Source: Betaproteobacteria bacterium
Lineage (GTDB): Bacteria > Pseudomonadota > Gammaproteobacteria > Burkholderiales > SG8-41
NCBI GenBank assembly: GCA_900299145.1
Contig: OMIN01000155.1
Coordinates: forward strand, 1-64,000
Length of the DNA: 64,000 bases
Reading direction: 5' to 3'
Shown here: piece by piece, positions 1-8,718 of the stretch
Layout: each line of letters begins with the position of its first letter
How positions within the stretch are numbered: the stretch's first letter is position 1
Program-made: the position numbers and the translations under genes
The notes under the pieces: model-generated
Database searches by the model: none
What the model was told of the DNA's origin: nothing
Seen by the model: only the letters and a program-made list of their open reading frames with translations

Positions 1-899
1 ACCCCACCCGCCCCATCCGCCTGATCAGCCCCTTTGCCCCCGGCGGTGGCAACGATATTATTTCGCGCACGCTGGGCGCGGCGTTGACGAAGAATCTGGG
101 GCAATCCATCGTGGTGGATAACCGGCCAGGTGCGAATACCATTGTGGCAATGGAAATCGTCGCACGTGCCACGCCCGACGGCTATACGCTGGTGACCAGC
201 AGCAGTTCGTTGGCGACCAATGCCACGCTTTACGCAAAGCTGCCTTACGATTCAATAAAGAGTTTTGCGCCGGTGTCGATGGTGGGGGTCAGTCCGCTGG
301 TGGTAGCAGTGAATCCGGCGTTGCCCATAAAGAACATAGCTGAATTGATTGCCGCCGCCAAAGCAAAGCCCGGCTCAATCATGTATCCATCGGCGGGCAC
401 CGGCAATTCCACGCATCTGGGCGGCGAATTGTTCGCGGTGATGGCAGGCGTGACGCTCACCCACGTGCCCTACAAGGGCCTCGGCCCCGGTCTGGTGGAT
501 TTGATGGCAGGCAGATTGCAAACGATATTTAGCACCGCGCCAGCGGCGATTCCCCACATCAAGACCGGCCGCCTGCGTGGTCTTGCGGTGACGACAGCCG
601 CACGTTCCAATCTGCTGCCGCAACTGCCCACCGTGGCAGAATCGGGCATACCAGGTTATGAATCCGGCTCTTGGTATGGCATTACAGCGCCCGCCGGCAC
701 GCCACGTGAGATTGTTGCCCGGCTCAACAGGGAAATCACCACCGTGCTGGGCACCCCGGATTTCCGCGAACAACTGCTCAACGCAGGCGCCGATCCAATG
801 CCGACGACGCCGGAGCAATTTGCCGCTTACGTGCAGATTGAAATAGCCAAGTGGGCGAAGGTGATCAAGTTGTCGGGGGCAAAGGCGGAGTCGCTGTAA
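1..899 (+). CDS. Bug/TctC-family solute receptor, 5' end missing
   Basis: Periplasmic substrate-binding receptor of the Bug (TctC) type. The frame is open to the first base of the window, and translation from base 3 gives the beginning of the mature domain (PTRPIRLISPFAPGGGNDII), so the signal peptide lies outside. Visible family marks are the beta1-alpha1 ligand loop FAPGGGND, the DNRPGANT segment, DGYTL and HVPYKG. The C-terminus VIKLSGAKAESL is complete. It converges on the quinone oxidoreductase with about 14 bases between stop codons. The ligand cannot be read from the sequence; the family binds mostly carboxylates. Confidence 0.95.
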   Translation, partial: PTRPIRLISPFAPGGGNDIISRTLGAALTKNLGQSIVVDNRPGANTIVAMEIVARATPDGYTLVTSSSSLATNATLYAKLPYDSIKSFAPVSMVGVSPLVVAVNPALPIKNIAELIAAAKAKPGSIMYPSAGTGNSTHLGGELFAVMAGVTLTHVPYKGLGPGLVDLMAGRLQTIFSTAPAAIPHIKTGRLRGLAVTTAARSNLLPQLPTVAESGIPGYESGSWYGITAPAGTPREIVARLNREITTVLGTPDFREQLLNAGADPMPTTPEQFAAYVQIEIAKWAKVIKLSGAKAESL

Positions 900-913
900 C
901 GCACATCCGGCCG

Positions 914-1882
914 TCACGCCATGGTGACGACAACCTTGCCGATCAGCTGATTGGTCTCGACGTAGTCCTTCGCCGCAGGCGCCTGCTCGAAGGAATACAC
1001 GCGGTCAATCAGCGGGCGAATCGCCCTCGACTCCAGCGCCGCGCCAAAATCCGCCATAAAACCGCCGTGAGCAACAGCGCGCATCGCGGGTGTCAACGGC
1101 GTATTGGAGATGCCCATGATCTGCAAACGCCGCCCATGCACGGTTTCCATATCAAAGTCCGCGTGCATGGTGTTATCGACGTAGCCAACGATGATCACGC
1201 GCCCAAAGTCGGCACAGGCTTGCACACACGCGGGGAAGGCCGTACCACCGACGAGATTCACCGCGATGTCCACGCCTTTGCCGCCAGTGGCTTGTCGCAC
1301 TTCCCCGGCGAAATCACCGCCACGCGCGACGATGCCCACGTCGAGGCCCATCTTCTTGAGGGCTTCCAGTTTTTGCACAGAGCCGGACGTGCCAATCACG
1401 CGTGCGCCGGTGTGCTTCGCCATTTGCAGCGCCGCCACGCCCACGCCCGACGACACACCGCACAGCAGCACCCAGTCGCCGGCCTTCATGCGTCCGAACT
1501 GGCACACAGCCTCCCAGCCGGTGACGTACGCGGCGAGGATGGAACCGGCCTCTTCCCACGACATCGTGTCCGGTACGCGCGAGGCCAGTGCGGGATCAAC
1601 CGCGACATATTCCGCAATGGCACCGTGCGCGCGGAACATCACGCGCTCACCCTTTTTGAACGCAGAACCGCCGGCATCGACCACCTCGCCCGCGCCATCA
1701 ACGCCGACGGGCCGCCCGCCCGCCGCGCTGTGCCGCTTGATGCGCGCCATGATGTCGCCGCGGTTGATCGACGCCGCACGCACGCGCACCAGCATATGTC
1801 CGGCTGCCGGCACGGGCATGGGCGTTTCGCGGGCTTCGAGTTGGGCAGTGTCACCGATCTTGTTGAGCCAATAGGCAATCAT
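914..1882 (-). CDS. NADPH:quinone oxidoreductase-like MDR protein
   Basis: 322-residue medium-chain dehydrogenase/reductase of the quinone oxidoreductase (zeta-crystallin-like) branch. It has an N-terminal GroES-like domain with the RAASINRGDIMAR segment and a Rossmann domain whose nucleotide loop reads GVSSGVGVAALQ near residue 145. The cysteine cluster that binds structural zinc in alcohol dehydrogenases is absent, which fits an NADPH-dependent quinone or enone reductase. The start codon lies 4 bases after the stop of the upstream Bug gene, so it is probably the last gene of a three-gene transcript. The substrate is unknown. Confidence 0.85.
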   Translation of the reverse strand: MIAYWLNKIGDTAQLEARETPMPVPAAGHMLVRVRAASINRGDIMARIKRHSAAGGRPVGVDGAGEVVDAGGSAFKKGERVMFRAHGAIAEYVAVDPALASRVPDTMSWEEAGSILAAYVTGWEAVCQFGRMKAGDWVLLCGVSSGVGVAALQMAKHTGARVIGTSGSVQKLEALKKMGLDVGIVARGGDFAGEVRQATGGKGVDIAVNLVGGTAFPACVQACADFGRVIIVGYVDNTMHADFDMETVHGRRLQIMGISNTPLTPAMRAVAHGGFMADFGAALESRAIRPLIDRVYSFEQAPAAKDYVETNQLIGKVVVTMA

Positions 1883-1886
1883 TGCA

Positions 1887-2852
1887 TTACTCTACCTTGA
1901 TCCCGACTTCCTTAACCAGCTTCGCCCAAACCGCAAACTCGCGCTTGAGATACGCGCCGAATTCCTCGGGCGAATTGCCAACGGGGTCGGCACCGAGCGC
2001 AATGATGCGTTCGCGCACTTCGGGGATTTGCATGGCTTTGGCAATGGCCTGATGCAGCCGGTCAATCGCGGCGCGCGGCGAACCGGTGGCGACCAGCGCG
2101 CCATTCCATTCAGCAGCTTCAAAGCCCGGCACCGCCTGTTCAGCAATACTGGGCAGATCAGGCATGGCGACATTGCGCTTCAGGCTCGATACGCCCAGCG
2201 CGCGCAGCCGGCCGGTCTTGAAATGCTGTATCGACGAGGGAATGGTGGCAAACAAGAGCGCCGTTTCGCCCGACACCAGCGCCACCACCGCCGGGCCGCC
2301 GCCCTTGTACGGCACGTGGGTCATCTTGATGCCGGTGGCGGCGCTGAAGCGTTCCGTGGCGAGGTGGTTCGCACTGACCTGCCCCGCCGAGGCGTAATTC
2401 AGCGCACCGGGCCGTGCCTTGGCGAGCGCGATCAGGTCCTTCACGTTTTGCGCGGGCACCGACGGGTGCACCGCCAGCGCAAAGGTCACCAGCGACATGA
2501 ACGACACAGGCGCGAGATCACGCTCGGAGTTAAACGGCATCCTGCTGATCAGGCTGGGGTTGGCGACGAACGTCAGATTCGCGATGCCCATGGTATGCCC
2601 GTCGGGCGCGGCCTTGGCGGCGATATCCAAGCCGATGGTCGACGACCCACCTGGGCGGTTTTCAACAACCACCTGCTGACCCAGCATTTGGCTCATGTGC
2701 GGCGCGATGATGCGCATCACCACGTCGGTGGAACCGCCCGGCGCGTAAGGCACGATGGCACGTACGGCGCGCGACGGAAACGGCTGTGCATGGACAGCGC
2801 CGATAAGCGACACAACACCAGTCGATACGATAACTATTTGTTTTAAAAACAT
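1887..2852 (-). CDS. Bug/TctC-family solute receptor with repeat-derived N-terminus
   Basis: 321-residue receptor with a signal peptide ending at about residue 22 (VHA/QPF). Loop motif is YAPGGSTDV, followed by ENRPGGSS, DGHTM and HVPYKG. The start codon and the next nine codons are made by a copy of the AT-rich interspersed element: ATG TTT TTA AAA CAA ATA GTT reads MFLKQIV. An AGGA sequence lies about 9 bases before the ATG, so the start is plausible. It sits 27 bases downstream of another Bug gene on the same strand and 4 bases before the quinone oxidoreductase. Confidence 0.93.
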   Translation of the reverse strand: MFLKQIVIVSTGVVSLIGAVHAQPFPSRAVRAIVPYAPGGSTDVVMRIIAPHMSQMLGQQVVVENRPGGSSTIGLDIAAKAAPDGHTMGIANLTFVANPSLISRMPFNSERDLAPVSFMSLVTFALAVHPSVPAQNVKDLIALAKARPGALNYASAGQVSANHLATERFSAATGIKMTHVPYKGGGPAVVALVSGETALLFATIPSSIQHFKTGRLRALGVSSLKRNVAMPDLPSIAEQAVPGFEAAEWNGALVATGSPRAAIDRLHQAIAKAMQIPEVRERIIALGADPVGNSPEEFGAYLKREFAVWAKLVKEVGIKVE

Positions 2853-2857
2853 TTTTT
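2830..2857 (-). repeat. AT-rich interspersed element, copy 1
   Basis: Read on the minus strand the core is AAAACAAATAGTTAT. It contains the start codon of the Bug gene at 1887-2852. The upstream half differs from the consensus (TTTTTAAAAC replaces AATAAAAAC). Confidence 0.8.
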
Positions 2858-2879
2858 CATGTCCTGGCCAGCGATTATT

Positions 2880-3851
2880 TCATTCCACCTTCAGTCCCGC
2901 CTCGCGCACGATCTTACCCCACTTGGCCAGATCAGCTTTCAGCAGCGCAGCGAAAGCCTGCGGGCCGGGCGTAACCTGCTCTCCCACACTGGACAGGCGT
3001 TCGCGCATGTCGGCGCGGTTCAGTACTCGCGTGGTTTCCGCACTCATACGAGCGACGATTGCTTCCGGCGTACGCGCGGGCATCAGATAACCGAACCAGG
3101 TACTGGCTTCCACGCCCCTGTATCCCGATTCGGCAACCGTGGGAACGTTCTTCAGTACCGGCACACGGTTGGCTGAGGTTACCGCGAGTACGCGAATGGT
3201 GCCGCCTTGCACTTGCGGCAAAGCGGTTTCCACTGACGCATTGAATACGGTGATGCGGCCGCCCAGCAGATCTGGAAAAGCCACTGCTGCCCCTTTGTAC
3301 GGTACGTGAATGAACTTTACATTGGCTGCGCGCTGCAAAAGCTCGCCGCTCAGATGCCCGATGGTGCCGTTGCCGGTAGTGGCAAAGGTTAGTTCGGCGG
3401 GTTTGGCTTTTGCAGCGTCAATCAGGTCACCAAGCTTCTGATAAGGTGATTTTGCCCAGACCATCAACGCGACCGGCATTGAAGAAATCAGCGACACCGG
3501 AGCGAAATCACGCACCGGGTCGTACGGCAGCTTTGCATATAGATTGGGATTCACCGCGAGGTTGCTGGTTTGCCCGATCACCATGGTATAGCCGTCGGGC
3601 ACCGCTTTTGCCGCAAGGTCCAGCCCCAGGTTTCCGGCGGCGCCGGGCCGATTGTCGAATACAAATTGCCAACCGTGGGCCTTGGTCAACTCGTTCGCCA
3701 CCATGCGCGCCAGTATGTCCGTGCCGCCCCCTGGCGTAAAGGGCACAATGAGGCGTATGGTTTTTTCCGGATAGGCGCCTGGAACAGCAGCACAAGCCTC
3801 GCCCACGGCACAGCACGCCGCAAGCAAATAATACGAGCCCAACCCCTTCAT
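2880..3851 (-). CDS. Bug/TctC-family solute receptor
   Basis: 323-residue receptor. The N-terminus MKGLGSYYLLAACCAVGEAC is a signal peptide with likely cleavage after CAA around residue 22. Ligand-loop motif FTPGGGTDI, then DNRPGAAG, DGYTM and HVPYKG. A GGAG lies 7 bases before the ATG on the minus strand, supporting this start. It is the first gene of a run with the Bug gene at 1887-2852 and the oxidoreductase, and it is divergent from the Gfo/Idh/MocA gene at 3987. Confidence 0.95.
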   Translation of the reverse strand: MKGLGSYYLLAACCAVGEACAAVPGAYPEKTIRLIVPFTPGGGTDILARMVANELTKAHGWQFVFDNRPGAAGNLGLDLAAKAVPDGYTMVIGQTSNLAVNPNLYAKLPYDPVRDFAPVSLISSMPVALMVWAKSPYQKLGDLIDAAKAKPAELTFATTGNGTIGHLSGELLQRAANVKFIHVPYKGAAVAFPDLLGGRITVFNASVETALPQVQGGTIRVLAVTSANRVPVLKNVPTVAESGYRGVEASTWFGYLMPARTPEAIVARMSAETTRVLNRADMRERLSSVGEQVTPGPQAFAALLKADLAKWGKIVREAGLKVE

Positions 3852-3885
3852 TGCTTTTCTCCAAAAGATCAGTGCATTGAAGTAT

Positions 3886-3900
3886 CCGACACGATGTCGG
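3886..3900. promoter_or_regulatory. Short palindrome between divergent genes
   Basis: CCGACACGATGTCGG is a perfect 6-bp inverted repeat with a 3-base centre. It lies between the divergent starts at 3851 and 3987, the place where an operator would be expected. There is only one copy and no recognisable promoter boxes beside it, so the regulatory reading is a guess. Confidence 0.25.
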
Positions 3901-3986
3901 TTTGCGCAATCTGCGCACTGAGTTGCAGCAGTCTGTGATTAAATGCGGCCTGCGTCTTACCAATGAAATAGCGAAGGAGCAATTGC

Positions 3987-5060
3987 ATGAGCAGTCCCGT
4001 CAAAATGGGCATCGTCGGTCTGGGCCGCTGGGCCAAGGTGCTGACGCGTGCCGTTGCCGGCAAGTCGGACCAGTTGCAGATCATCGCGGGCTACAGCCGC
4101 TCGCAGGCCAAGCGCGATGAATTCGAAAAGGAATTCGGCGTACTCGGCGTGCCCGATATGCAAACCCTGCTGTCGAACCCGGACATCAGGGGCGTGATTC
4201 TCACCGTGCCCAACGAGCAGCACTGGCCGCTGGCGGAAATGGTCGCCAAGGCCGGCAAGCACGTTTACACCGAAAAGCCCATCGCGCAAACCCTGGAGGA
4301 AGGGCTGCGCATCGAAGCGCTGGAAAAGCAGTATGGCATTACCGTCACGGTTGGTCATAGCGCGCGGCTGATGGCGGGCATCCGCATCATCAAGGAACAC
4401 ATTGACCGCGGCGAGTTGGGCCGTGTGGCCTTCATGGAAGCGAACTTTTCGAACGAACGCGCGCTCGAACTCACGCCGCAAATGTGGCGCTGGTACAAGG
4501 CGCGAGCGCCGGGCGGCAATCTGTCGCAGTTGTGCATTCATCAGTTCGACGTGCTGCACATGCTGGGCGGGCCGGTGACGGAAGTGTCTTCGATGTCGTC
4601 CAAACTTTCACCGGTGGGCGCGGAGGTGGACGATCAGTCGATGAATGTCATTCGTTTCGCCGACGGCAAGCTGGGCTACGTCGGTTCAAGCTGGACTTCG
4701 CCCGGCATTTTCAGCGTGCGCGTATTCGGTGCCAAGGGCTTGATGCATTACGAAATCGATTTCGGCACCTGGGATACGCCCCATTTGCTGCACAAGAATT
4801 CCGTGCTCTACATCCAGCGCGGAAAAAATGGCTGGGCGAAGCGTGAAGACATCCCGGTTCCCGAAAGTGACATGTTCCGCGCCGAACTCGAAATGTTCGC
4901 CGGCAGTTGCGCCAGCGGCAAGCCGGGCGAACTGACGGCGCATAATGGCAACGTGGCGGTGGCGATGGTCGATGCCGCGTTGCGCTCGATTGAAAAAAAC
5001 GGGCAAGCCGTGAAGGTTGCGGATATCCTTGCCGAAACCCGCAAACGTGCAGGACTCTAA
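3987..5060 (+). CDS. Gfo/Idh/MocA-family NAD(P)-dependent oxidoreductase
   Basis: 357 residues. The N-terminal Rossmann fold begins KMGIVGLGRWAK, and the family's catalytic EKP triplet is at residues 96-98 (YTEKPIAQ). The C-terminal alpha/beta substrate domain follows. GAAGGAG lies 10 bases before the ATG. Members oxidise or reduce sugars, inositols or related cyclic polyols with bound NAD(P). One base separates its stop from the next gene's start, so it is probably translated together with the creatininase-like gene. It opens a plus-strand run that ends with a Bug receptor and a TauD dioxygenase. Substrate not determined. Confidence 0.9.
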   Translation: MSSPVKMGIVGLGRWAKVLTRAVAGKSDQLQIIAGYSRSQAKRDEFEKEFGVLGVPDMQTLLSNPDIRGVILTVPNEQHWPLAEMVAKAGKHVYTEKPIAQTLEEGLRIEALEKQYGITVTVGHSARLMAGIRIIKEHIDRGELGRVAFMEANFSNERALELTPQMWRWYKARAPGGNLSQLCIHQFDVLHMLGGPVTEVSSMSSKLSPVGAEVDDQSMNVIRFADGKLGYVGSSWTSPGIFSVRVFGAKGLMHYEIDFGTWDTPHLLHKNSVLYIQRGKNGWAKREDIPVPESDMFRAELEMFAGSCASGKPGELTAHNGNVAVAMVDAALRSIEKNGQAVKVADILAETRKRAGL

Positions 5061-5061
5061 G

Positions 5062-5886
5062 ATGACCATACCCTCGATAAACTCGCGCTATTTCATCAAC
5101 CTCACCCAGCCGGAAATCGCCGCGCAGTTGAAGAAAAACCCGCTGGTGATCCTGCCCGCTGGCAGCGTCGAACAGCACGGCCCGCATCTGCCCACCGGCA
5201 CCGACATCTACGCCGCCAACGTCATCAGCCATGCGGTGGCCGAGCGCATGGATGGCCTGGTGCTGCCCGGCGGCCCACTGGGCGTGACGCCCATGCACAT
5301 GCCGTTCGAGGGCACGATTACGCTGTCGCCGGAAACCTATCAACGTGTTGTCGTCGAAACCGGCGCCTCGACCGCCCAGCATGGCGCCAAACGGCTGATG
5401 ATTCTGAACTGGCATGAAGGCAATATTCCGTCGCTCGCCATCGCCTCGGAAAAGCTGCATCGCGATGTCGGCATGAGCGTGATCGTGGTGCAGGCCTGTT
5501 ATGTCGCGGCGGAACTTTACGGCCACGATTGCGGCGGCTTGACCCACGGGGGCGAAATCGAAGCGCTGGCGGTGCTGGCGTATCAGCCCGATCTCGTCCA
5601 TCTGGATCGCATCGATTATTCATCCGACCACTCGCATGGGCGCAAGTGGGACAAGCTGCGCCGCACGCGCAGTTATCAGCCGGTGCTGACGAATATCAAA
5701 ACCATCGCCGAAACCGGCTGGTATGGGTCGCCCGAACACGCCACCGCCGCCAAAGGTTTGAAAATGCTGAATGACATTGCCGACGCCATCGCGAAGGAAT
5801 GCAACGAAATTTTCACCATGCTGGACGAGGCCAATGGTGGCAGCGGTGGCACAGCGGAAATCAAGCATCTAAAAATAGTCAATTAA
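5062..5886 (+). CDS. Creatininase-family metal-dependent amidohydrolase
   Basis: 274 residues from the ATG at 5062. The open frame runs further upstream to 5017, but that would overlap the preceding gene, so I chose the ATG right after its stop. The family's metal-binding segment is clear: GSVEQHGPHLPTGTD with Glu37, His39 and Asp48. A second segment, LNWHEGN, stands where many relatives have NGHGGN. Members hydrolyse creatinine or other cyclic or linear amides; the real substrate here is unknown. The last codons (LKIVN and stop) lie inside a copy of the AT-rich interspersed element, which provides the TAA. Confidence 0.88.
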   Translation: MTIPSINSRYFINLTQPEIAAQLKKNPLVILPAGSVEQHGPHLPTGTDIYAANVISHAVAERMDGLVLPGGPLGVTPMHMPFEGTITLSPETYQRVVVETGASTAQHGAKRLMILNWHEGNIPSLAIASEKLHRDVGMSVIVVQACYVAAELYGHDCGGLTHGGEIEALAVLAYQPDLVHLDRIDYSSDHSHGRKWDKLRRTRSYQPVLTNIKTIAETGWYGSPEHATAAKGLKMLNDIADAIAKECNEIFTMLDEANGGSGGTAEIKHLKIVN

Positions 5887-5900
5887 AACAGATAGTTATA
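5871..5900 (+). repeat. AT-rich interspersed element, copy 2
   Basis: Core AAAACAGATAGTTAT preceded by AAAAATAGTCAATT. It carries the stop codon of the creatininase-like gene (5884-5886) and ends 10 bases before the next start. Confidence 0.85.
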
Positions 5901-5910
5901 GGATATTCTC

Positions 5911-7005
5911 GTGGCAAACGTTGCAGCAAAAAATGGATTCGGCATCGCGGTTATCGGCTCTGGCCGCATCGGCACTCTGCGTGCACGCCTGTCGGGCATG
6001 CACCCTTCAGTCAAGTTTCTCGCGGTATCGGATGCCGACCCTGCCAAGGCGGAAGCACTCGCCAAATTGTCCGGCGCGCAGTTTCACACCAGCGACAACA
6101 ACGCAGCCATCGATCACCCCGATGTGGATGCCGTGTTCGTTTCCACGCCAGAGCAGGAACACGCCGAGCCGATCAAGCGCGCACTGCTCTCCGGCAAACC
6201 GGTGCTGTGTGAAAAGCCCATCGGCCTGACGCTGCAAACCGCCGACGACATCCTCGACACCCTCGCCAAGACCAACGGCAAGCTCAACTTCGGCTACAGC
6301 CGCCGTTACAAGGAATGTTTTTTGCGCGCCAAGGAACAGATGGTGCAAGGCCGTTTGGGCACCATCATCAGCGGACTTGCGCGCGTCTACAACTCACGGG
6401 CACAGACGTTTCAGATTCTCAAACGCGATCCGCACGCCACACCCGTGCTCGACGTGCTCACGTACTACGTCGATCTCATGTGCTGGTTTCTCGAAGGCAA
6501 CCGGCCGGTGGAAGTGGTCGCGCGCGGCCAGCACGGCGTATTCAAGGCGGCGGGTTACGAATGCCACGATGCCACCTGGGCCATTGTCACATTTGCAGAC
6601 GGCGCGGTGCTGAATTTCGGCATCAGCTATTCGCTGCCCGCGAATTTCCCCACACAGGGCCAGTCGGATCGCGTGGAGCTTTTAGGCACCGAAGGCACCA
6701 TGCTGATCGACGATGATCACAAGGATCACCTCATCTACACCGAAAAAGGCGTGCCGCATCCGTATGTGCCCGGCCACAATCTCAACATGGCGTTCCTCGG
6801 CAGCAACTCGGCAGGAGATTGGGCGCTCGGCAATTTTTGGGGATCGCTTGGCAACGAAACCCGCGCGTGGATTGATCACCTGGTCACCGGTGCACCCGTG
6901 GCGCACACCACGCCCCAGCAGGCGCGCATAAACCTGGAAACCACCATCGCGATTGAGCGCTCGGTAGCAACAGGTAAAACGATTCGCCTGCCGCTGGAGA
7001 CCTAG
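5911..7005 (+). CDS. Gfo/Idh/MocA-family dehydrogenase (inositol dehydrogenase-like)
   Basis: 364 residues from a GTG start at 5911. The Rossmann loop is IAVIGSGRIGTLRA and the catalytic EKP is at residues 101-103 (LCEKPIGL), as in inositol 2-dehydrogenases. The SRRYKECF region and the DVLTYYVDLMCWFLEG segment resemble the substrate domain of that group. The ribosome binding site is weak (AGGATA). It is the second dehydrogenase of this family in the run at 3987-9609, so the two may act on successive or related substrates. Substrate not proved. Confidence 0.88.
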   Translation: MANVAAKNGFGIAVIGSGRIGTLRARLSGMHPSVKFLAVSDADPAKAEALAKLSGAQFHTSDNNAAIDHPDVDAVFVSTPEQEHAEPIKRALLSGKPVLCEKPIGLTLQTADDILDTLAKTNGKLNFGYSRRYKECFLRAKEQMVQGRLGTIISGLARVYNSRAQTFQILKRDPHATPVLDVLTYYVDLMCWFLEGNRPVEVVARGQHGVFKAAGYECHDATWAIVTFADGAVLNFGISYSLPANFPTQGQSDRVELLGTEGTMLIDDDHKDHLIYTEKGVPHPYVPGHNLNMAFLGSNSAGDWALGNFWGSLGNETRAWIDHLVTGAPVAHTTPQQARINLETTIAIERSVATGKTIRLPLET

Positions 7006-7033
7006 AAAATTAATATAAATCAGATACTTACAG
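7006..7033 (+). repeat. AT-rich interspersed element, copy 3
   Basis: Core AAATCAGATACTTAC preceded by AAAATTAATAT. It begins on the base after the TAG of the upstream dehydrogenase and fills most of the space before the VOC gene. Confidence 0.8.
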
Positions 7034-7052
7034 ATAAAGGACGCAACCCATC

Positions 7053-7646
7053 ATGACCACCCCAGCCATGCGCTTCGGCCACTTCGGCATCAACTGTTTC
7101 GACATCAAGGCGATGGAAGATTTCTACACGCGGGTGATGGGCATGGTGGTGGCCGACCGCGGCTATGTGCCACAGGCTGACCGCCATCTGGTGTTCATGA
7201 CGCTTGATCCGGGCGAGCATCATCAGTTCATTCTGTGCTCCGGGCGCACCGAGGGCAAAATAGAGAAGGGCCCGTTTCGCGGCGGCGGGTTTGGTTCGGC
7301 GATCAACCAGATTTCGTTTCACTACGCGACACTCGCCGACATGCGCCGCGCGCAAGCGCGGCTGACCGCTGCCGGTCGCACCGATGGCACGCCGATCTGC
7401 CATGGCAACGCGTGGTCGATTTACATCCGCGACATCGAAGGCAATCCAATGGAGCTTTACGTCGACAGTCCGTGGTACACGCCGCAGCCCTGCGGCGAGC
7501 TGTTTGATCTGTCGAAATCCGACGAGGAAATTTACCGTGAGACAGAAGCACTGTGCCGCTCGCGGCCAGACTTTGAACCCGCCGAACAGTGGCGCGCGAA
7601 ACTCGCAGCAAGGATTCAGGGCAGACTGAACGAGATCGCCGCGTAG
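7053..7646 (+). CDS. VOC-superfamily (glyoxalase/extradiol dioxygenase-fold) protein
   Basis: 197 residues with the paired beta-alpha-beta-beta-beta modules of the vicinal-oxygen-chelate fold. The start MRFGHFGINCFDIKAMEDFY and the end of the fold (YIRDIEGNPMELYVD, with the usual metal-ligand Glu) are typical. His residues at HFGIN and SFHYA are candidate metal ligands. About 50 residues after the fold are helical and not part of the standard domain. It sits between a dehydrogenase and a Bug receptor, suggesting a ring-cleavage or isomerase/lyase step, but the reaction cannot be assigned. Confidence 0.85.
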   Translation: MTTPAMRFGHFGINCFDIKAMEDFYTRVMGMVVADRGYVPQADRHLVFMTLDPGEHHQFILCSGRTEGKIEKGPFRGGGFGSAINQISFHYATLADMRRAQARLTAAGRTDGTPICHGNAWSIYIRDIEGNPMELYVDSPWYTPQPCGELFDLSKSDEEIYRETEALCRSRPDFEPAEQWRAKLAARIQGRLNEIAA

Positions 7647-7673
7647 CACGCCGCTGCTAAGGTGCGCACCGTC

Positions 7674-8663
7674 ATGAAACTCCCGGTTAAGCGCTTGCGG
7701 ATCGTGACAGCCACACTAGCCGCAGCCTCGCTCGCTGCGCCCGCTACGGCACAAGAGTATCCATCCAAAGCGGTCACTGTAACACTGGCGCTCGCTGCCG
7801 GCACCGGCATGGATGTCGTTGCACGCACATGGAGCGAACATCTCGCGCAAAGTCTGGGCAAGCCGGTCATCGTCGACAACAAGCCGGGCGCGAATGGCAT
7901 TGTGGCCGCCAACGCCGTCAAGAACGCGCCTGCTGATGGCCATACGCTGCTGGTTGCCAGCAGTGCCGCGCTGGCGGTGAACCCCACCATCTACAGACAA
8001 TTGCCGTACGATCCGCTCAAGGATTTTGTGCCCGTCGCGGTATATCTGAAATCGCCGTTTGTGCTGGTCTCCCACCCGTCGCTACCGGTGCGCTCTGTCA
8101 GTGAACTTGCAACCTACGTGAAGGCGCGCCCGGCCCAACTGAGCTACGCCTCCACCGGCCCTGGCGGCGCACCGCGGCTGGTCACCGAATTATTCATGCG
8201 CCACTACGGCCTTGACATCACGCACGTGCCGTACAAGAACACGCCGCAGGGCATAGTCGATATCGCGGCAGGCCATGTGCAACTGGGCTTTGTCGAGGCA
8301 AGCGCCTCGCGCCCTTTCATCCGCGACAAACGATTGCGCGCGCTGGCGGTGTCGTCACTCGCGCGCTTTAACTCGCTGCCTGACGTGCCCGCGCTGGCCG
8401 AAGCTACCGGCCGCCCTGACATGGAAGCAGTGTCCTGGCACGCGCTGGCCGCACCGGCGGCAACGCCGCGCGCCGCCATCAACCGGCTGCACGGCGAAAT
8501 GGCCCGCATCATTGCCCTGCCGGATGTCAGCAAAGCCATCGCCAGTCTCGACCTGATTCCGACGCCGCCCGCCACCGTTGAAGCGAATCAGCAATACCTT
8601 GCTGCAGAAGCACGCAAGTGGGGCGATCTCGTGCGGAAACTGGGGCTGGCGGGTTCGCAATAA
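7674..8663 (+). CDS. Bug/TctC-family solute receptor with unusual ligand loop
   Basis: 329 residues from the ATG at 7674; a GTG 12 bases upstream is also in frame, but MKLPVKRLRIVTATLAAASL makes a better signal peptide (cleavage near ATAQ/EYP). The loop motif reads LALAAGTGMDV, lacking the usual Pro and Gly-Gly. The later PYKG signature is VPYKNT, with Asn for Gly. These changes in two ligand-contact regions suggest a ligand different from that of its neighbours. It is followed 55 bases later by a TauD-type dioxygenase. Confidence 0.93.
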   Translation: MKLPVKRLRIVTATLAAASLAAPATAQEYPSKAVTVTLALAAGTGMDVVARTWSEHLAQSLGKPVIVDNKPGANGIVAANAVKNAPADGHTLLVASSAALAVNPTIYRQLPYDPLKDFVPVAVYLKSPFVLVSHPSLPVRSVSELATYVKARPAQLSYASTGPGGAPRLVTELFMRHYGLDITHVPYKNTPQGIVDIAAGHVQLGFVEASASRPFIRDKRLRALAVSSLARFNSLPDVPALAEATGRPDMEAVSWHALAAPAATPRAAINRLHGEMARIIALPDVSKAIASLDLIPTPPATVEANQQYLAAEARKWGDLVRKLGLAGSQ

Positions 8664-8718
8664 TGGCCCACTATGGACAAATGATTGAACCCATGAAGTT
8701 GTCGAAGCAGAGACTCCC

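Noticed and set aside
851-1900. Long plus-strand open frame of 349 codons over the quinone oxidoreductase
   Set aside because: It is antisense to a clear gene, rich in His/Arg as expected for a shadow of a GC-rich gene, and has no family resemblance.
4711-5601. Minus-strand open frame of 296 codons
   Set aside because: It overlaps the Gfo/Idh/MocA and creatininase-like genes in antisense and shows no known domain.
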